The notes beneath the pieces are model-generated. The model ran no database searches and was not told the origin of the DNA. It saw nothing but the letters and a program-made list of their open reading frames with translations. A stretch of 64,000 nucleotides of DNA, from positions 62,001-126,000 of the forward strand of contig JACPJQ010000002.1 of assembly GCA_016187465.1 (NCBI GenBank), in the 5' to 3' direction. Below, piece by piece: positions 16,629 through 24,300 of the stretch. Position 1 is the stretch's first letter; each line of letters begins with the position of its first letter. The position numbers and the translations under genes were made by a program. The DNA comes from Candidatus Woesearchaeota archaeon (GTDB lineage Archaea > Nanobdellota > Nanobdellia > Woesearchaeales > GW2011-AR4).

Positions 16629-17027
16629 TCATTTATAAAGCTTTCTTTCAATCATTTCAAGATATTTTTTCTGCCTCAATATAATGACTGAAGTGCCTTT
16701 TTTTAGCAGTTCTCTTTTAAGCGCAGCATCTTGTGTAGCTATTATTGTGTCATCATTCAAATTTTCGAGTATCAGCGAGTCAACATCTGTATTGCCTGAT
16801 TTAAGCATACTAACTCCCTTCAATCCTATAAGCTTGAGCGCAAATTGGGCTGCTTTTTTTTCCCTGCCTGCCTGCTTTTCTATTATCCTTCTTAGCTCAT
16901 GGATTGTCCTTTCAAAAACAATGAGCTTGTAGTTGAAATCACATATCCTGTTGAATTCTGAAAAGATGTCCACCCTGTATTTATAGGGTATCATCAGAAA
17001 ATTTGTGTCGATTATTATCTTCTTCAT
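16629..17027 (-). CDS. PIN-domain protein (Fcf1/Utp24-like)
   Basis: A 132-residue PIN-domain protein, starting at KKIIIDTNFLMIPYKYRVD. Acidic residues typical of the RNase site are in DTNFLM, DDTIIATQDAALK and nearby. Length and the position just ahead of rpo7-spt4-rps24e match the archaeal Fcf1-like protein thought to act in rRNA processing; there is no adjacent antitoxin. I use the ATG at 17027 because the upstream start adds 23 residues outside the domain. Confidence 0.85.
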   Translation of the reverse strand: MKKIIIDTNFLMIPYKYRVDIFSEFNRICDFNYKLIVFERTIHELRRIIEKQAGREKKAAQFALKLIGLKGVSMLKSGNTDVDSLILENLNDDTIIATQDAALKRELLKKGTSVIILRQKKYLEMIERKLYK

Positions 17028-17130
17028 TGCCGTAAGAGACCAAACTGCCGATATAAACATTTCTGTTTCACTCAGATTTCCCCGAAGTAAAAACAAAAGT
17101 TATATAAACCGCCAGTAATAGATAAATAAA

Positions 17131-17573
17131 GCGTGGGGTTCAGTTCCCACGCTGTCGATACCATGAAACCGGATATCGACAAAATGAGGAATGACTTCTT
17201 ATCTTTAAGAAAAGTCTTTTGGTAGGACATCACAACATAAAGTACACTTGGATGCAGCTAATGCTTATGATCATCGGTTGTGTTAGGAGCCTTGAGAGCT
17301 TTGAAGAAGGGGCAAAGAGCCCTTCAGCCCAGACATTGCGTGATCGGCTCAATCTCAAGGGAATATGGCTTGAGAGTTTCCACACAAGCGTTTGGATTAT
17401 TGCCAAATTTCTCCTGAAGAAGTATGGCCGATTCCGTTGGTGGATTACTTTTTCACCCTCCATAGAGTTCTGCAAAGCCCATTTCTTCTCTAATCTAGTT
17501 GGCAATCCCTCATTGGTGTAATTTTTGCGTTGAATTCTGATGCAAGTCAACGCTTCTTGCAGCAAAAAATAAA
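17131..17573 (+). mobile_element. Decayed insertion-sequence remnant
   Basis: The block starts with a perfect hairpin GCGTGGG/CCCACGC (17131-17152) and a second stem TGTCGAT/ATCGACA. It then holds a broken transposase-like reading frame and ends in a stretch with no gene before the NAD kinase promoter. Exact ends are not clear, and I found no terminal inverted repeats or target duplication. Confidence 0.45.
17163..17521 (+). pseudogene. Transposase N-terminal fragment, frameshifted
   Basis: A first frame MKPDIDKMRNDFLSLRKVF stops at a TAG. A second frame continues with VGHHNIKYTWMQLMLMIIG, SLESFEEGAKSPSAQTLRDRL and IAKFLLKKYGRFRWWI, which resembles the N-terminal DNA-binding region of ISH3/IS4-type archaeal transposases. 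The catalytic DDE region is missing, so the copy is dead. Family assignment is from memory and uncertain. Confidence 0.45.
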
Positions 17574-17647
17574 TGACAAGCAGTGGGGTTACTTCTGGGA
17601 AATCTGCTAGACATATATTTAAATATTCAATAGTATTCAAATTTAAT

Positions 17648-18433
17648 ATGAAAATAACAGATACTTTGGTGGTATACACTATCCCAAGATCGAAAGAACA
17701 GAAATCGAACTTGGAATTGGTCAAAAATAGTTTGATGAAGCATAAAATAGATTACAAACTGGCGAATAGGGACAGATTAAGAAAAGCTTATTTTCAGAAT
17801 AAGGATTTAATAATAGCTGTTGGCGGCGACGGAACTTTTCTAAGGGCGGCCCATTTTGCAGGTAAGCAGTTGCTTCTAGGTGTGAATTCCGACACAAAAA
17901 ACAAGGAAGGTTTTTTTATGAAAGCCGACAAAAATAATTTTGAGAAGAAATTGAAAAGCATTATAAAAAATAAATTCGTGATTAAAAAATTGCAAAGGCT
18001 GGAAGCTTGTATTAATAATAAAAAGGTGGATGTATGTGCCTTGAACGAGTTCTTCGTAGGCGCGAGAAAATCCTACCATGCGGCAAAATACATCATCTGG
18101 GTAGGCAATGAAAAAGAAAGGCAGAAAAGCAGCGGAGTTTTAATAGCAACTCCGAGCGGAAGCCGTGCATGGGCAAAATCGTGCTGCAGCAGGACTTTGC
18201 CGCTAAGTTCAAATAAATTTCAATTTGTCGTTAGGGAGCCGTATGAAGGCAAAGTTTTCAAGGATTACAGGTTGAAGTACGGAATCCTGGATGAAAAACA
18301 GGAAATTAGTTTAGTCTCAGAAATGCTTGAAGGTGTTATTGTAGCTGATTCAGTGAGCAGGGAATATAAGTTTAAAGCTGGAAGCAAGGCTATTATAAAA
18401 TTGTCAAGAAATTATCTTAATGCAATATGGTAG
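17648..18433 (+). CDS. nadK: NAD kinase
   Basis: A 261-residue NAD kinase making NADP. The diagnostic IIAVGGDGTFLRAAH loop sits near residue 60, followed by LLGVNSD, an Asn-Glu segment (VCALNEFFV), and a SGVLIATPSGSRAWAKS loop replacing the usual TPTGSTAY. I chose the ATG at 17648: a TATA box TATATTTAAATA lies about 25 bases upstream (leaderless mRNA), and the domain begins here. The stop overlaps the next gene's start (ATGGTAG), so the two are coupled. Confidence 0.85.
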   Translation: MKITDTLVVYTIPRSKEQKSNLELVKNSLMKHKIDYKLANRDRLRKAYFQNKDLIIAVGGDGTFLRAAHFAGKQLLLGVNSDTKNKEGFFMKADKNNFEKKLKSIIKNKFVIKKLQRLEACINNKKVDVCALNEFFVGARKSYHAAKYIIWVGNEKERQKSSGVLIATPSGSRAWAKSCCSRTLPLSSNKFQFVVREPYEGKVFKDYRLKYGILDEKQEISLVSEMLEGVIVADSVSREYKFKAGSKAIIKLSRNYLNAIW

Positions 18434-19329
18434 CTGAAACAAAATTTGTCTGGATGGAAGGGAAATTTGTAAAATGGCATGATGCAAATGTCCATATTTT
18501 AACGCATGCTTTGCATTATGGAAGCTCTGTTTTTGAAGGTGTGCATTCCTATAAAGCTGATGCTGGCACTGCGCTTTTCAGGCTAAATGAGCATATTGAC
18601 AGGTTTTTCCATTCTGCAAATGCGCTGAGCATGAAGATTAAGTTCACAAAGAATGAATTAGTCAATGCAATCAAGGAGTTGGCTAAAAAAAATAGATTAG
18701 AAGATGGCTATGTAAGGCCATTGGCTTACTATGGATACGGGCCTGTAGGCATTTTTCCGAGGGATATTAAGACTAACGTTGCTTTGATAACAGTTCCATG
18801 GGAGGATTATTATTCAAAGGATTTAAGGATTATGACTTCCAAGTACATAAGGCACTCTGCAAAATCAACTGTTCTTGGTGCAAAAATAGGCGGCAATTAT
18901 GCAAATTCTATTCTTGCAATGCACGAAGCGAGGAAAAAAGGATATGACGAAGCGTTGATGCTTGATGAAGAAGGCTGTGTATCAGAAGGTCCTGCTGAAA
19001 ACATATTCATCGTTAAGAAAGGCGTATTGAGGACCCCTGACAGCAAAAGCGCGCTGCACGGCATAACAAGAAACTCCATATTGAAAATAAGCAGGGATTT
19101 TGGCATAAAAGCATATGAAGCAAAAATTTCATTAAGCAATGTCAAAAATGCTGACGAAGTTTTCTTCAGCGGCACAGCTACTGAAATAGCGCCCGTCATT
19201 GAAGTTGACGGAAAAAGAATTCGAGACGGCAAGCCTGGAAAAATCACTTCAAGGCTGAAAGCAAAGTTTTACGAGATTGTAAGGGGCAAGGATAAAAAAT
19301 ACAAAAGCTGGCTGACTTATATTTGTTAG
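18427..19329 (+). CDS. ilvE: Branched-chain amino-acid aminotransferase (IlvE-like)
   Basis: A 300-residue fold-type IV PLP aminotransferase. It has HALHYGSSVFEG near the N-terminus, YVRPLAYYGYGPVG, the PLP lysine in AKIGGNYANSI, and CVSEGPAENIF and FFSGTATEIAPV, all matching IlvE rather than D-amino-acid transaminase. It is translationally coupled to NAD kinase and four bases ahead of thiL. It catalyses the last step of Leu/Ile/Val synthesis or their breakdown. The rest of the branched-chain pathway is not seen here. Confidence 0.9.
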   Translation: MVAETKFVWMEGKFVKWHDANVHILTHALHYGSSVFEGVHSYKADAGTALFRLNEHIDRFFHSANALSMKIKFTKNELVNAIKELAKKNRLEDGYVRPLAYYGYGPVGIFPRDIKTNVALITVPWEDYYSKDLRIMTSKYIRHSAKSTVLGAKIGGNYANSILAMHEARKKGYDEALMLDEEGCVSEGPAENIFIVKKGVLRTPDSKSALHGITRNSILKISRDFGIKAYEAKISLSNVKNADEVFFSGTATEIAPVIEVDGKRIRDGKPGKITSRLKAKFYEIVRGKDKKYKSWLTYIC

Positions 19330-19332
19330 GAA

Positions 19333-20292
19333 ATGAAAATAAAAGACATTGGGGGTGAGGCTGGGTTAATTGATAGGATAAAGACTAAGGTAAAATTATA
19401 TTCAAAAAACGTTTTTGCCGGGATCGGGGATGATGCTGCTGTTTTGAAATATAATAAAAAACATTATTTTCTGTTTACAACAGACTCGCTTGTTGAAAAT
19501 GTTCATTTTTCTTTGAAATATTTCAAGCCGGAGCAGATTGGAACGAAGGCCGTCGAGCAGAATGTAAGCGACATAGCAGCAATGGGCGGCGTCCCAAAAT
19601 ACGCTCTTTTGTCATTTTATTTTCCAAAAAATATTGAAATAGGACTGGTGGACGGAATTATGAACGGGATTAACAAAAAATGCAGGGAATACAAAATAAG
19701 CGTTATTGGAGGCAATGTATCAAGCTCAAAACAGATAATAATCAGCATAGCCATGATTGGATTTGCAGAAAAAAAGTATTTGGCATTGAGAAGCGGCGCA
19801 AAGATTAATGATTTGATTTTTTGCACAGGAAATGTTGGCCCTTCTGCCCTTGGACTTGAATTGCTGAAGAAGAAAGTTAAAGGCAACTCCATAAAAAAGC
19901 ATCTTGATCCGAAATCAATGTTGAATTTGGCCAGAAAAATAGTAAAAATTGGAGTAAACTCGATGATTGATGTAAGTGACGGAGTTGCGTCTGAAATCAG
20001 GAATATCTGCAGTGAATCCAATGTCGGTGCGTTGATTTACGCTGATAAAATCCCAATTTCAAAAAGCGCAATAAAAGATGCGGAAAAAATAAAAAAAAAT
20101 CCATTGGACTTTGCTCTTTACGGCGGAGAGGATTTTGAATTGATATTCACGGCATCTAAAAATAAATTAAAAAAACTGAAAAAATATAGTGTCACGGTAA
20201 TTGGGAAAATTGTTGATAAAAAATATGGGATTAGATTAATAAAAAATAATAAAAGGCTAAAATTAAGAGATGGATTTGACCATTTCAGATAA
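19333..20292 (+). CDS. thiL: Thiamine-monophosphate kinase (ThiL)
   Basis: A 319-residue ThiL. Features: AGIGDDAAVLKY, TTDSLVENVHFSLKYF, the metal/ATP-binding EQNVSDIAAMGGVPKYAL, VGPSALGLELL, MIDVSDGVASEI and YGGEDFELIFTA. It phosphorylates thiamine monophosphate to the diphosphate, the cofactor of Dxs and of transketolases. That makes it a useful partner for the MEP pathway found in this window. It is the third gene of a nadK-ilvE-thiL operon. Confidence 0.93.
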   Translation: MKIKDIGGEAGLIDRIKTKVKLYSKNVFAGIGDDAAVLKYNKKHYFLFTTDSLVENVHFSLKYFKPEQIGTKAVEQNVSDIAAMGGVPKYALLSFYFPKNIEIGLVDGIMNGINKKCREYKISVIGGNVSSSKQIIISIAMIGFAEKKYLALRSGAKINDLIFCTGNVGPSALGLELLKKKVKGNSIKKHLDPKSMLNLARKIVKIGVNSMIDVSDGVASEIRNICSESNVGALIYADKIPISKSAIKDAEKIKKNPLDFALYGGEDFELIFTASKNKLKKLKKYSVTVIGKIVDKKYGIRLIKNNKRLKLRDGFDHFR

Positions 20293-20352
20293 ATGGACTA
20301 TTTCCATCTTCCCTATCATAGCAAATATTATAAATCAGTCAAGAATTCTATA

Positions 20353-20810
20353 ATGCATATGGCAGATTTACCAAGTTCAGTATCGGACAATTCAATGTAT
20401 TTAATTCGATATCAGTTTAGGTCTTAATCGGACCAGGTAGATTTAGGTCTATTAATAGGAGTTTAATTTATGACAGGCAAAATAAAGTTGGATGCGACCT
20501 AAGTGGTATCGTAACTCATAACTCCTTTAATTTTAACTCTGAGGCTTTTTCGATAATTTCTGAATATCAAATAAAAAGAATTGAAGAATATTTAAATGGT
20601 GATAGAATACCTCAAGGTGATATACCAATCACTGAGTCACTTACTTGTGATAAATCTTTTTCTGCGATAGAACTTCCTCAAGAAATTGTTCAAGAGATAC
20701 GTCCGAAATTGTTAGATGCCAAGAATGCTAAAACTGCCTATGATAATTCAATTAAATCTTTATCGGATGTAGTTCTAAAGTATCAAAATAGATTCCTTAC
20801 CCAAGATTGA
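20353..20810 (+). pseudogene. Frameshifted hypothetical gene
   Basis: The frame from ATG 20353 reads 24 codons (MHMADLPSSVSDNSMYLIRYQFRS) and stops at TAA 20425-20427. The overlapping frame from 20421 stays open for 129 codons to TGA 20808 without an ATG near its start; it includes IISEYQIKRIEEYLNGDRIP and PQEIVQEIRPKLLDAKNA. One inserted or lost base near 20420 would join them into a ~150-residue protein. It is either a pseudogene, a sequencing error or programmed frameshifting. The ORF track does not show it. Function unknown. Confidence 0.5.
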
Positions 20811-20916
20811 TAAATCAGGACACATATAAGTTCCATTTTATTAAATTGAGATTATTTTTAATATTTCTTGTATTGGAATGGTTTATTGTAAGTAGTTAAA
20901 ATTTAATAAGATAAAT

Positions 20917-21208
20917 GAGAGGACGCGCTCAGAAATGAGCAAAAGCAATTGCAGATAGCTACCTTGCCAATAGCTCCACTCTGTTACCTATAAGCACCCA
21001 TGCCTAAGATTACCGCTGCCTTAAGCACACTTTTGGTGTGTTTCTTTCCAGACCTTACGGATTTTCAAAAGCATAAGTCCTACGGGGCAGAGCTTCTACG
21101 CCACAAGCAAGACTAAAAGCAATAGCCAAAGCCGCTTTCCAAGCTTCACCGCGCCTATCGCACATCTGCGCTGACAGGAGAGTGCTGACCTCCCGGCAAA
21201 GTCCTCCC
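20917..21208 (-). ncRNA. Unassigned structured RNA, about 290 nt
   Basis: A G+C-rich block inside an otherwise AT-rich 970-base gap without a gene. On the minus strand the ends pair as GGGAGGAC/GUCCUCUC. Inside them CUUUGCC pairs with GGCAAGG, AGGACUUAUG pairs with CGUAAGGUCU (one mismatch), CUGCC pairs with GGCAG, and CACAC-CAAAA-GUGUG closes a hairpin. Several pairs are G-U on the minus strand but would be A-C on the plus strand, so the RNA is read from the minus strand. Size suits RNase P RNA or SRP RNA, but I could not match their conserved cores. Confidence 0.6.
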
Positions 21209-21264
21209 GTACAGCAGAATAGCATTTACATTTTAAAGTTTATCTATTGGGGAAGTGAGTTAAT

Positions 21265-22182
21265 TTATCCAAGCAGCCATATGACCATATATCCAACAAA
21301 ACACCCCAAACTCAAAACAGGCATTGCGGGATAAAATTTATTTTTTTGACCCTTAAGCAGCAGCATCAGCAGAGCAAAGCTGACAAAAACCGGTATTATC
21401 AATGTTTTCAAAAACCCCGCCAGTATTGTTTCCTTAAGCATGAGCCCTTTCATGACAACTCCTGCAAAAATTAATGTGAACCCTATATCGCCGCCGCCAA
21501 GAACTGCAACTGAGCTTTTGGGTGTGTTTTTAGGCATATTTCCTGTTTGTGGTTTTGGCATGGCGGTGACTGGGATTTTATCTCTTTGGTAAGGAACAAG
21601 CAAACCTGCAAAGACCTTTGACTTTGATTGGAACTCAGCAAGCTTAATCATATGCTTTGTCTTGAAAACTGCTATAAAATCATAAATTGAGATGACAATC
21701 AAAAGCATAAAGGCTGCGAATAAATTAAAGATGTTAACCACAAACGATGCCAATCCGCCGTAAATGAATATTTCAGAAATGTTTTGGATTATTAAGTTAG
21801 GCCTGTACAGCCTTAAAACTGAGACAATCAATGCCAAAACTGCCGCTGCAATAGGATTGATAAACGCTGCAAGCGCAATCGATAAAGTGCTCCAGACCGC
21901 TGCGAAAAATACATATTTCCAAACAAATTGCTTTTCAAATTTTACAAGCATCAGCACCAAAAAAGTCCCTGTAAGGACTGCGAGGGTTATATAGATAAAA
22001 GATGTAGACTGATTTTTTATTTCTGGCCTTTCAAAGCCGTAAGGCAGCGGCTTAAACACAACTTCCTTTGATTCAATGGTCTTTTTATGGTCTATATACT
22101 GGTTTATGACCAGCAGCCCGACAAACTGCGCCATGAAGAAAAAAAATACCAGAAGTATAGTGACCTTAACGGTATGCTTCAT
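21265..22182 (-). CDS. Presenilin/SPP-type intramembrane aspartyl protease
   Basis: A 305-residue membrane protein with about nine hydrophobic segments. The two catalytic aspartates are in ISIYDFIAVF (YD, 167-168) and VLGGGDIGFTLIF (GxGD, 229-232), the hallmarks of presenilin and signal-peptide peptidase. The third family motif, PAL, appears as YPAMPVLS (PAMP, 285-288). Archaeal homologues cut peptides within the membrane. A soluble loop of ~40 residues between the catalytic segments is normal. It is convergent with nothing and follows the structured RNA. Confidence 0.85.
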   Translation of the reverse strand: MKHTVKVTILLVFFFFMAQFVGLLVINQYIDHKKTIESKEVVFKPLPYGFERPEIKNQSTSFIYITLAVLTGTFLVLMLVKFEKQFVWKYVFFAAVWSTLSIALAAFINPIAAAVLALIVSVLRLYRPNLIIQNISEIFIYGGLASFVVNIFNLFAAFMLLIVISIYDFIAVFKTKHMIKLAEFQSKSKVFAGLLVPYQRDKIPVTAMPKPQTGNMPKNTPKSSVAVLGGGDIGFTLIFAGVVMKGLMLKETILAGFLKTLIIPVFVSFALLMLLLKGQKNKFYPAMPVLSLGCFVGYMVIWLLG

Positions 22183-22247
22183 ATTTTTATGTGAACTTGT
22201 TAATGTTTAATAAATTATGTTTTTATAATTTTGTTGGATGTGGACGA

Positions 22248-22469
22248 CTATCTTAGAGAATCTTCAATTGGTTTTGATTTTTTTGTCTGCTGGGACTCTT
22301 TCTGAAGGTCTACTCCCAAACCCTGCAGGTTCTTGACGTGCATCTGCATCAGCTGCTCGACGATTGAGAGTATTTTTAGCATTTCCTCTCTCTCCTTGGC
22401 AAGCGTTGTCAAAGCTCCCTTGTGGAACCCTATCTGCTCGTCCTTGCTTATGTCTTTTCCCATTGGCAA
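22248..22469 (-). CDS. Small helical protein of unknown function
   Basis: A 73-residue protein, predicted helical and soluble (GALTTLAKEREEMLKILSIVEQLMQMHVKNLQGLG). Small proteins of this kind are common next to archaeal membrane-protein genes, but I cannot name the family. It is on the minus strand, divergent from the asparagine-synthase-like gene. Confidence 0.6.
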   Translation of the reverse strand: MPMGKDISKDEQIGFHKGALTTLAKEREEMLKILSIVEQLMQMHVKNLQGLGVDLQKESQQTKKSKPIEDSLR

Positions 22470-22525
22470 TAAGAAAAAAGCTTACTATTTAAGTTTTTCT
22501 AAAAAAACAACGGTTTTTGAAAAAA

Positions 22526-22536
22526 TTTTTAAAAAA
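22526..22536 (+). promoter_or_regulatory. Probable TATA box of the asparagine-synthase-like gene
   Basis: TTTTTAAAAAA lies 20-30 bases before the ATG at 22556. Its position implies a leaderless mRNA and supports that ATG over the earlier frame start at 22517, which would lie upstream of the TATA box. Confidence 0.6.
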
Positions 22537-22555
22537 GCCCTTTTCCTATTGGATT

Positions 22556-23464
22556 ATGACGCAGATATTGGGCATTGTAAAGGAAGGAATGCTTATTCCG
22601 GAAGAGCTATGGGTAAAGTTTGTGAATGGAATGCATAACAGCTTTGACAATCTTGAAACCAACAACCAGAGAGCTAAAAGAGAGCTTGCTGAAGCAGTAG
22701 TTAATGCTGTTAAAAAGAGAATTGTTCCAAAGTTCGGCATCCTGTTTTCTGGCGGTGTGGACAGCTCATTGATCGCCTTTGTATGCAAACAGCTCAAGTG
22801 CAATTTTACATGCTATACTGTTGGAATTGAGGGCTCTGACGATATTGCGTGGGCGCAAAAAGCCGCAAATGAATATGGATTTAATCTTAAATATAAAGTC
22901 TTAAGCTTGGATGAGTTTGAAATTGTTCTGAAGAATGCTGTCAAACTGCTGAATGACGCTGATATTGTCAAAACGAGTGTTGGCTCTGTTTTATATTCAG
23001 CAGGAAAACTGGCTTTGGCTGATGGAAACAATATACTTTTTGGCGGTCTTGGAAGCGAGGAAATATTTGCAGGCTACCAAAGGCATGAAGAAGCTTTGCA
23101 AAAAGATAATTTCGGGGCATTGCATGCAGAATGCTGGAGCGGCCTGAAAAATATGTGGAAAAGGGACTTGATAAGGGACTTTACGATTGCAAAAAATCTT
23201 GGTTTGGATTTGAGAACCCCATTTCTGGATAAGGATGTTGTAAAGGTGGCAATGAACATACATCCAATGTTCAAGCTTGACAAAGACAACAAGAAGATAA
23301 TCCTGAGGGAGGCTGCCGAATTTATCGGCTTGAAGAAAGAGTTTGCATGGCGAAAGAAGCAGGCAGCGCAATACGGCAGCAACTTTGTTAATGGAATTGA
23401 GAAATTAGCTAAAAAGAATGGATTCAAGCTGAAAAAAGACTATCTGCAGAGTATATTGAAGTGA
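22556..23464 (+). CDS. Asparagine-synthase-like PP-loop ATPase without glutaminase domain
   Basis: A 302-residue protein with the asparagine-synthase ATP-pyrophosphatase fold: the PP-loop GILFSGGVDSSLIAFVC, LFGGLGSEEIFAGYQRH, and LRTPFLDKDVVKVAM. The N-terminal class II glutamine amidotransferase domain of AsnB is absent, replaced by about 70 residues of helices. It therefore probably uses free ammonia, or works on another carboxyl group such as in tRNA or cofactor modification. The start is set by the TATA box. Confidence 0.85.
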   Translation: MTQILGIVKEGMLIPEELWVKFVNGMHNSFDNLETNNQRAKRELAEAVVNAVKKRIVPKFGILFSGGVDSSLIAFVCKQLKCNFTCYTVGIEGSDDIAWAQKAANEYGFNLKYKVLSLDEFEIVLKNAVKLLNDADIVKTSVGSVLYSAGKLALADGNNILFGGLGSEEIFAGYQRHEEALQKDNFGALHAECWSGLKNMWKRDLIRDFTIAKNLGLDLRTPFLDKDVVKVAMNIHPMFKLDKDNKKIILREAAEFIGLKKEFAWRKKQAAQYGSNFVNGIEKLAKKNGFKLKKDYLQSILK

Positions 23465-23495
23465 TTTTAGTTGTTTTTTGATTTAATTTTTGCTA

Positions 23496-23587
23496 TAGAG
23501 AATTTTGAAAAACATCAAATTAGTCAAAATTCTCTAAGAGAACTTTGAATGTAAAGTGACAAAAGAGTAGGTTATTCAAAGTTCTCT
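23496..23587. repeat. Two tandem perfect inverted repeats
   Basis: TAGAGAATTTTGA pairs with TCAAAATTCTCTA (23496-23536), and straight after it AGAGAACTTTGAAT pairs with ATTCAAAGTTCTCT (23537-23587). The two palindromes share the core AGAGAA.TTTGA, so one looks like a diverged copy of the other. They lie in a 229-base gap between the asparagine-synthase-like gene and a DUF371 gene. Possible roles are terminators or a repressor site. Confidence 0.6.
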
Positions 23588-23693
23588 ATAATTAATGCTT
23601 TGGGAAAGAAAAAATACAATTAACTGATGCATCAAATTCACATCTATAATAAAGAAATTAAACAAAGGATTATTGAAATATAAAATTAATGAA

Positions 23694-24119
23694 ATGTTTT
23701 ACAAATTCAGCGCATACGGGCATCCGAACATTCTGGGAACCCATAAAACAACATTGGAATTCACAAAAGACGAGGAATTAACGCTAGAAGGGGATTGTAT
23801 TGTTGGCGTTAAATCTGATTTTGAGCTGGACGAACTGAAAGATTTTATTAAAAAGTCCAACAATAAAAAAATAACAATAACAATAGGAGAGATATCAAAT
23901 AAAAGTCGCAAAAAAATCAAAGAAACAATATGCGCTGAGATTAATCAAAGCTTTAATAATAATAAGGAATTCGTAATCAGAAAAACGGATTTCGTCTCTG
24001 AAAGAACTTTTGCAATAAGCTCAAATAAGGCTGCTATTGACTTAAATAGAGATTTAATTAACTTCTTAAAGGAGAAAAATAATAAAATAAGCGTTATTAT
24101 TGAAAATAAGAAAGAATAA
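23694..24119 (+). CDS. DUF371 family protein
   Basis: A 141-residue protein of an archaeal family of unknown function. The typical opening is FYKFSAYGHPNILGTHKTTLEFTKDEEL, then LEGDCIVGVKSDFELDELKDF and a C-terminal SNKAAIDLNRDLINFL. I use the ATG at 23694 because the family alignment begins there; the track start at 23673 is TTG. No nearby gene gives a clue to function. Confidence 0.8.
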   Translation: MFYKFSAYGHPNILGTHKTTLEFTKDEELTLEGDCIVGVKSDFELDELKDFIKKSNNKKITITIGEISNKSRKKIKETICAEINQSFNNNKEFVIRKTDFVSERTFAISSNKAAIDLNRDLINFLKEKNNKISVIIENKKE

Positions 24120-24300
24120 GTCTTAGTATAACAAAAGAAAACTTTTTCTGTATATTTTATATAATATTTTAACTAAAAAAATAGATAAATTTTTAAAGTA
24201 TAAAGATATCATAGGCTTCTAGTTGGGGCGCTAATTAGGTTCTGGGAAGAAAAAGAGGAAAATAAATAGAAGACTGCGAGGTTGGAGAAAAATAATTAAA

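Noticed and set aside
16629-17027. PIN protein as a VapC toxin
   Set aside because: There is no antitoxin beside it, and its place next to rpo7-spt4-rps24e matches the conserved Fcf1-like protein.
17230-17724. Minus-strand 164-residue ORF
   Set aside because: It is a shadow of the transposase remnant and the NAD kinase start, which are on the plus strand.
20917-21208. Calling this region RNase P RNA or SRP RNA
   Set aside because: Size fits, but I could not place the conserved cores (CR-I/CR-V or the GGAAG...AGCAG loop). I kept it as unassigned.
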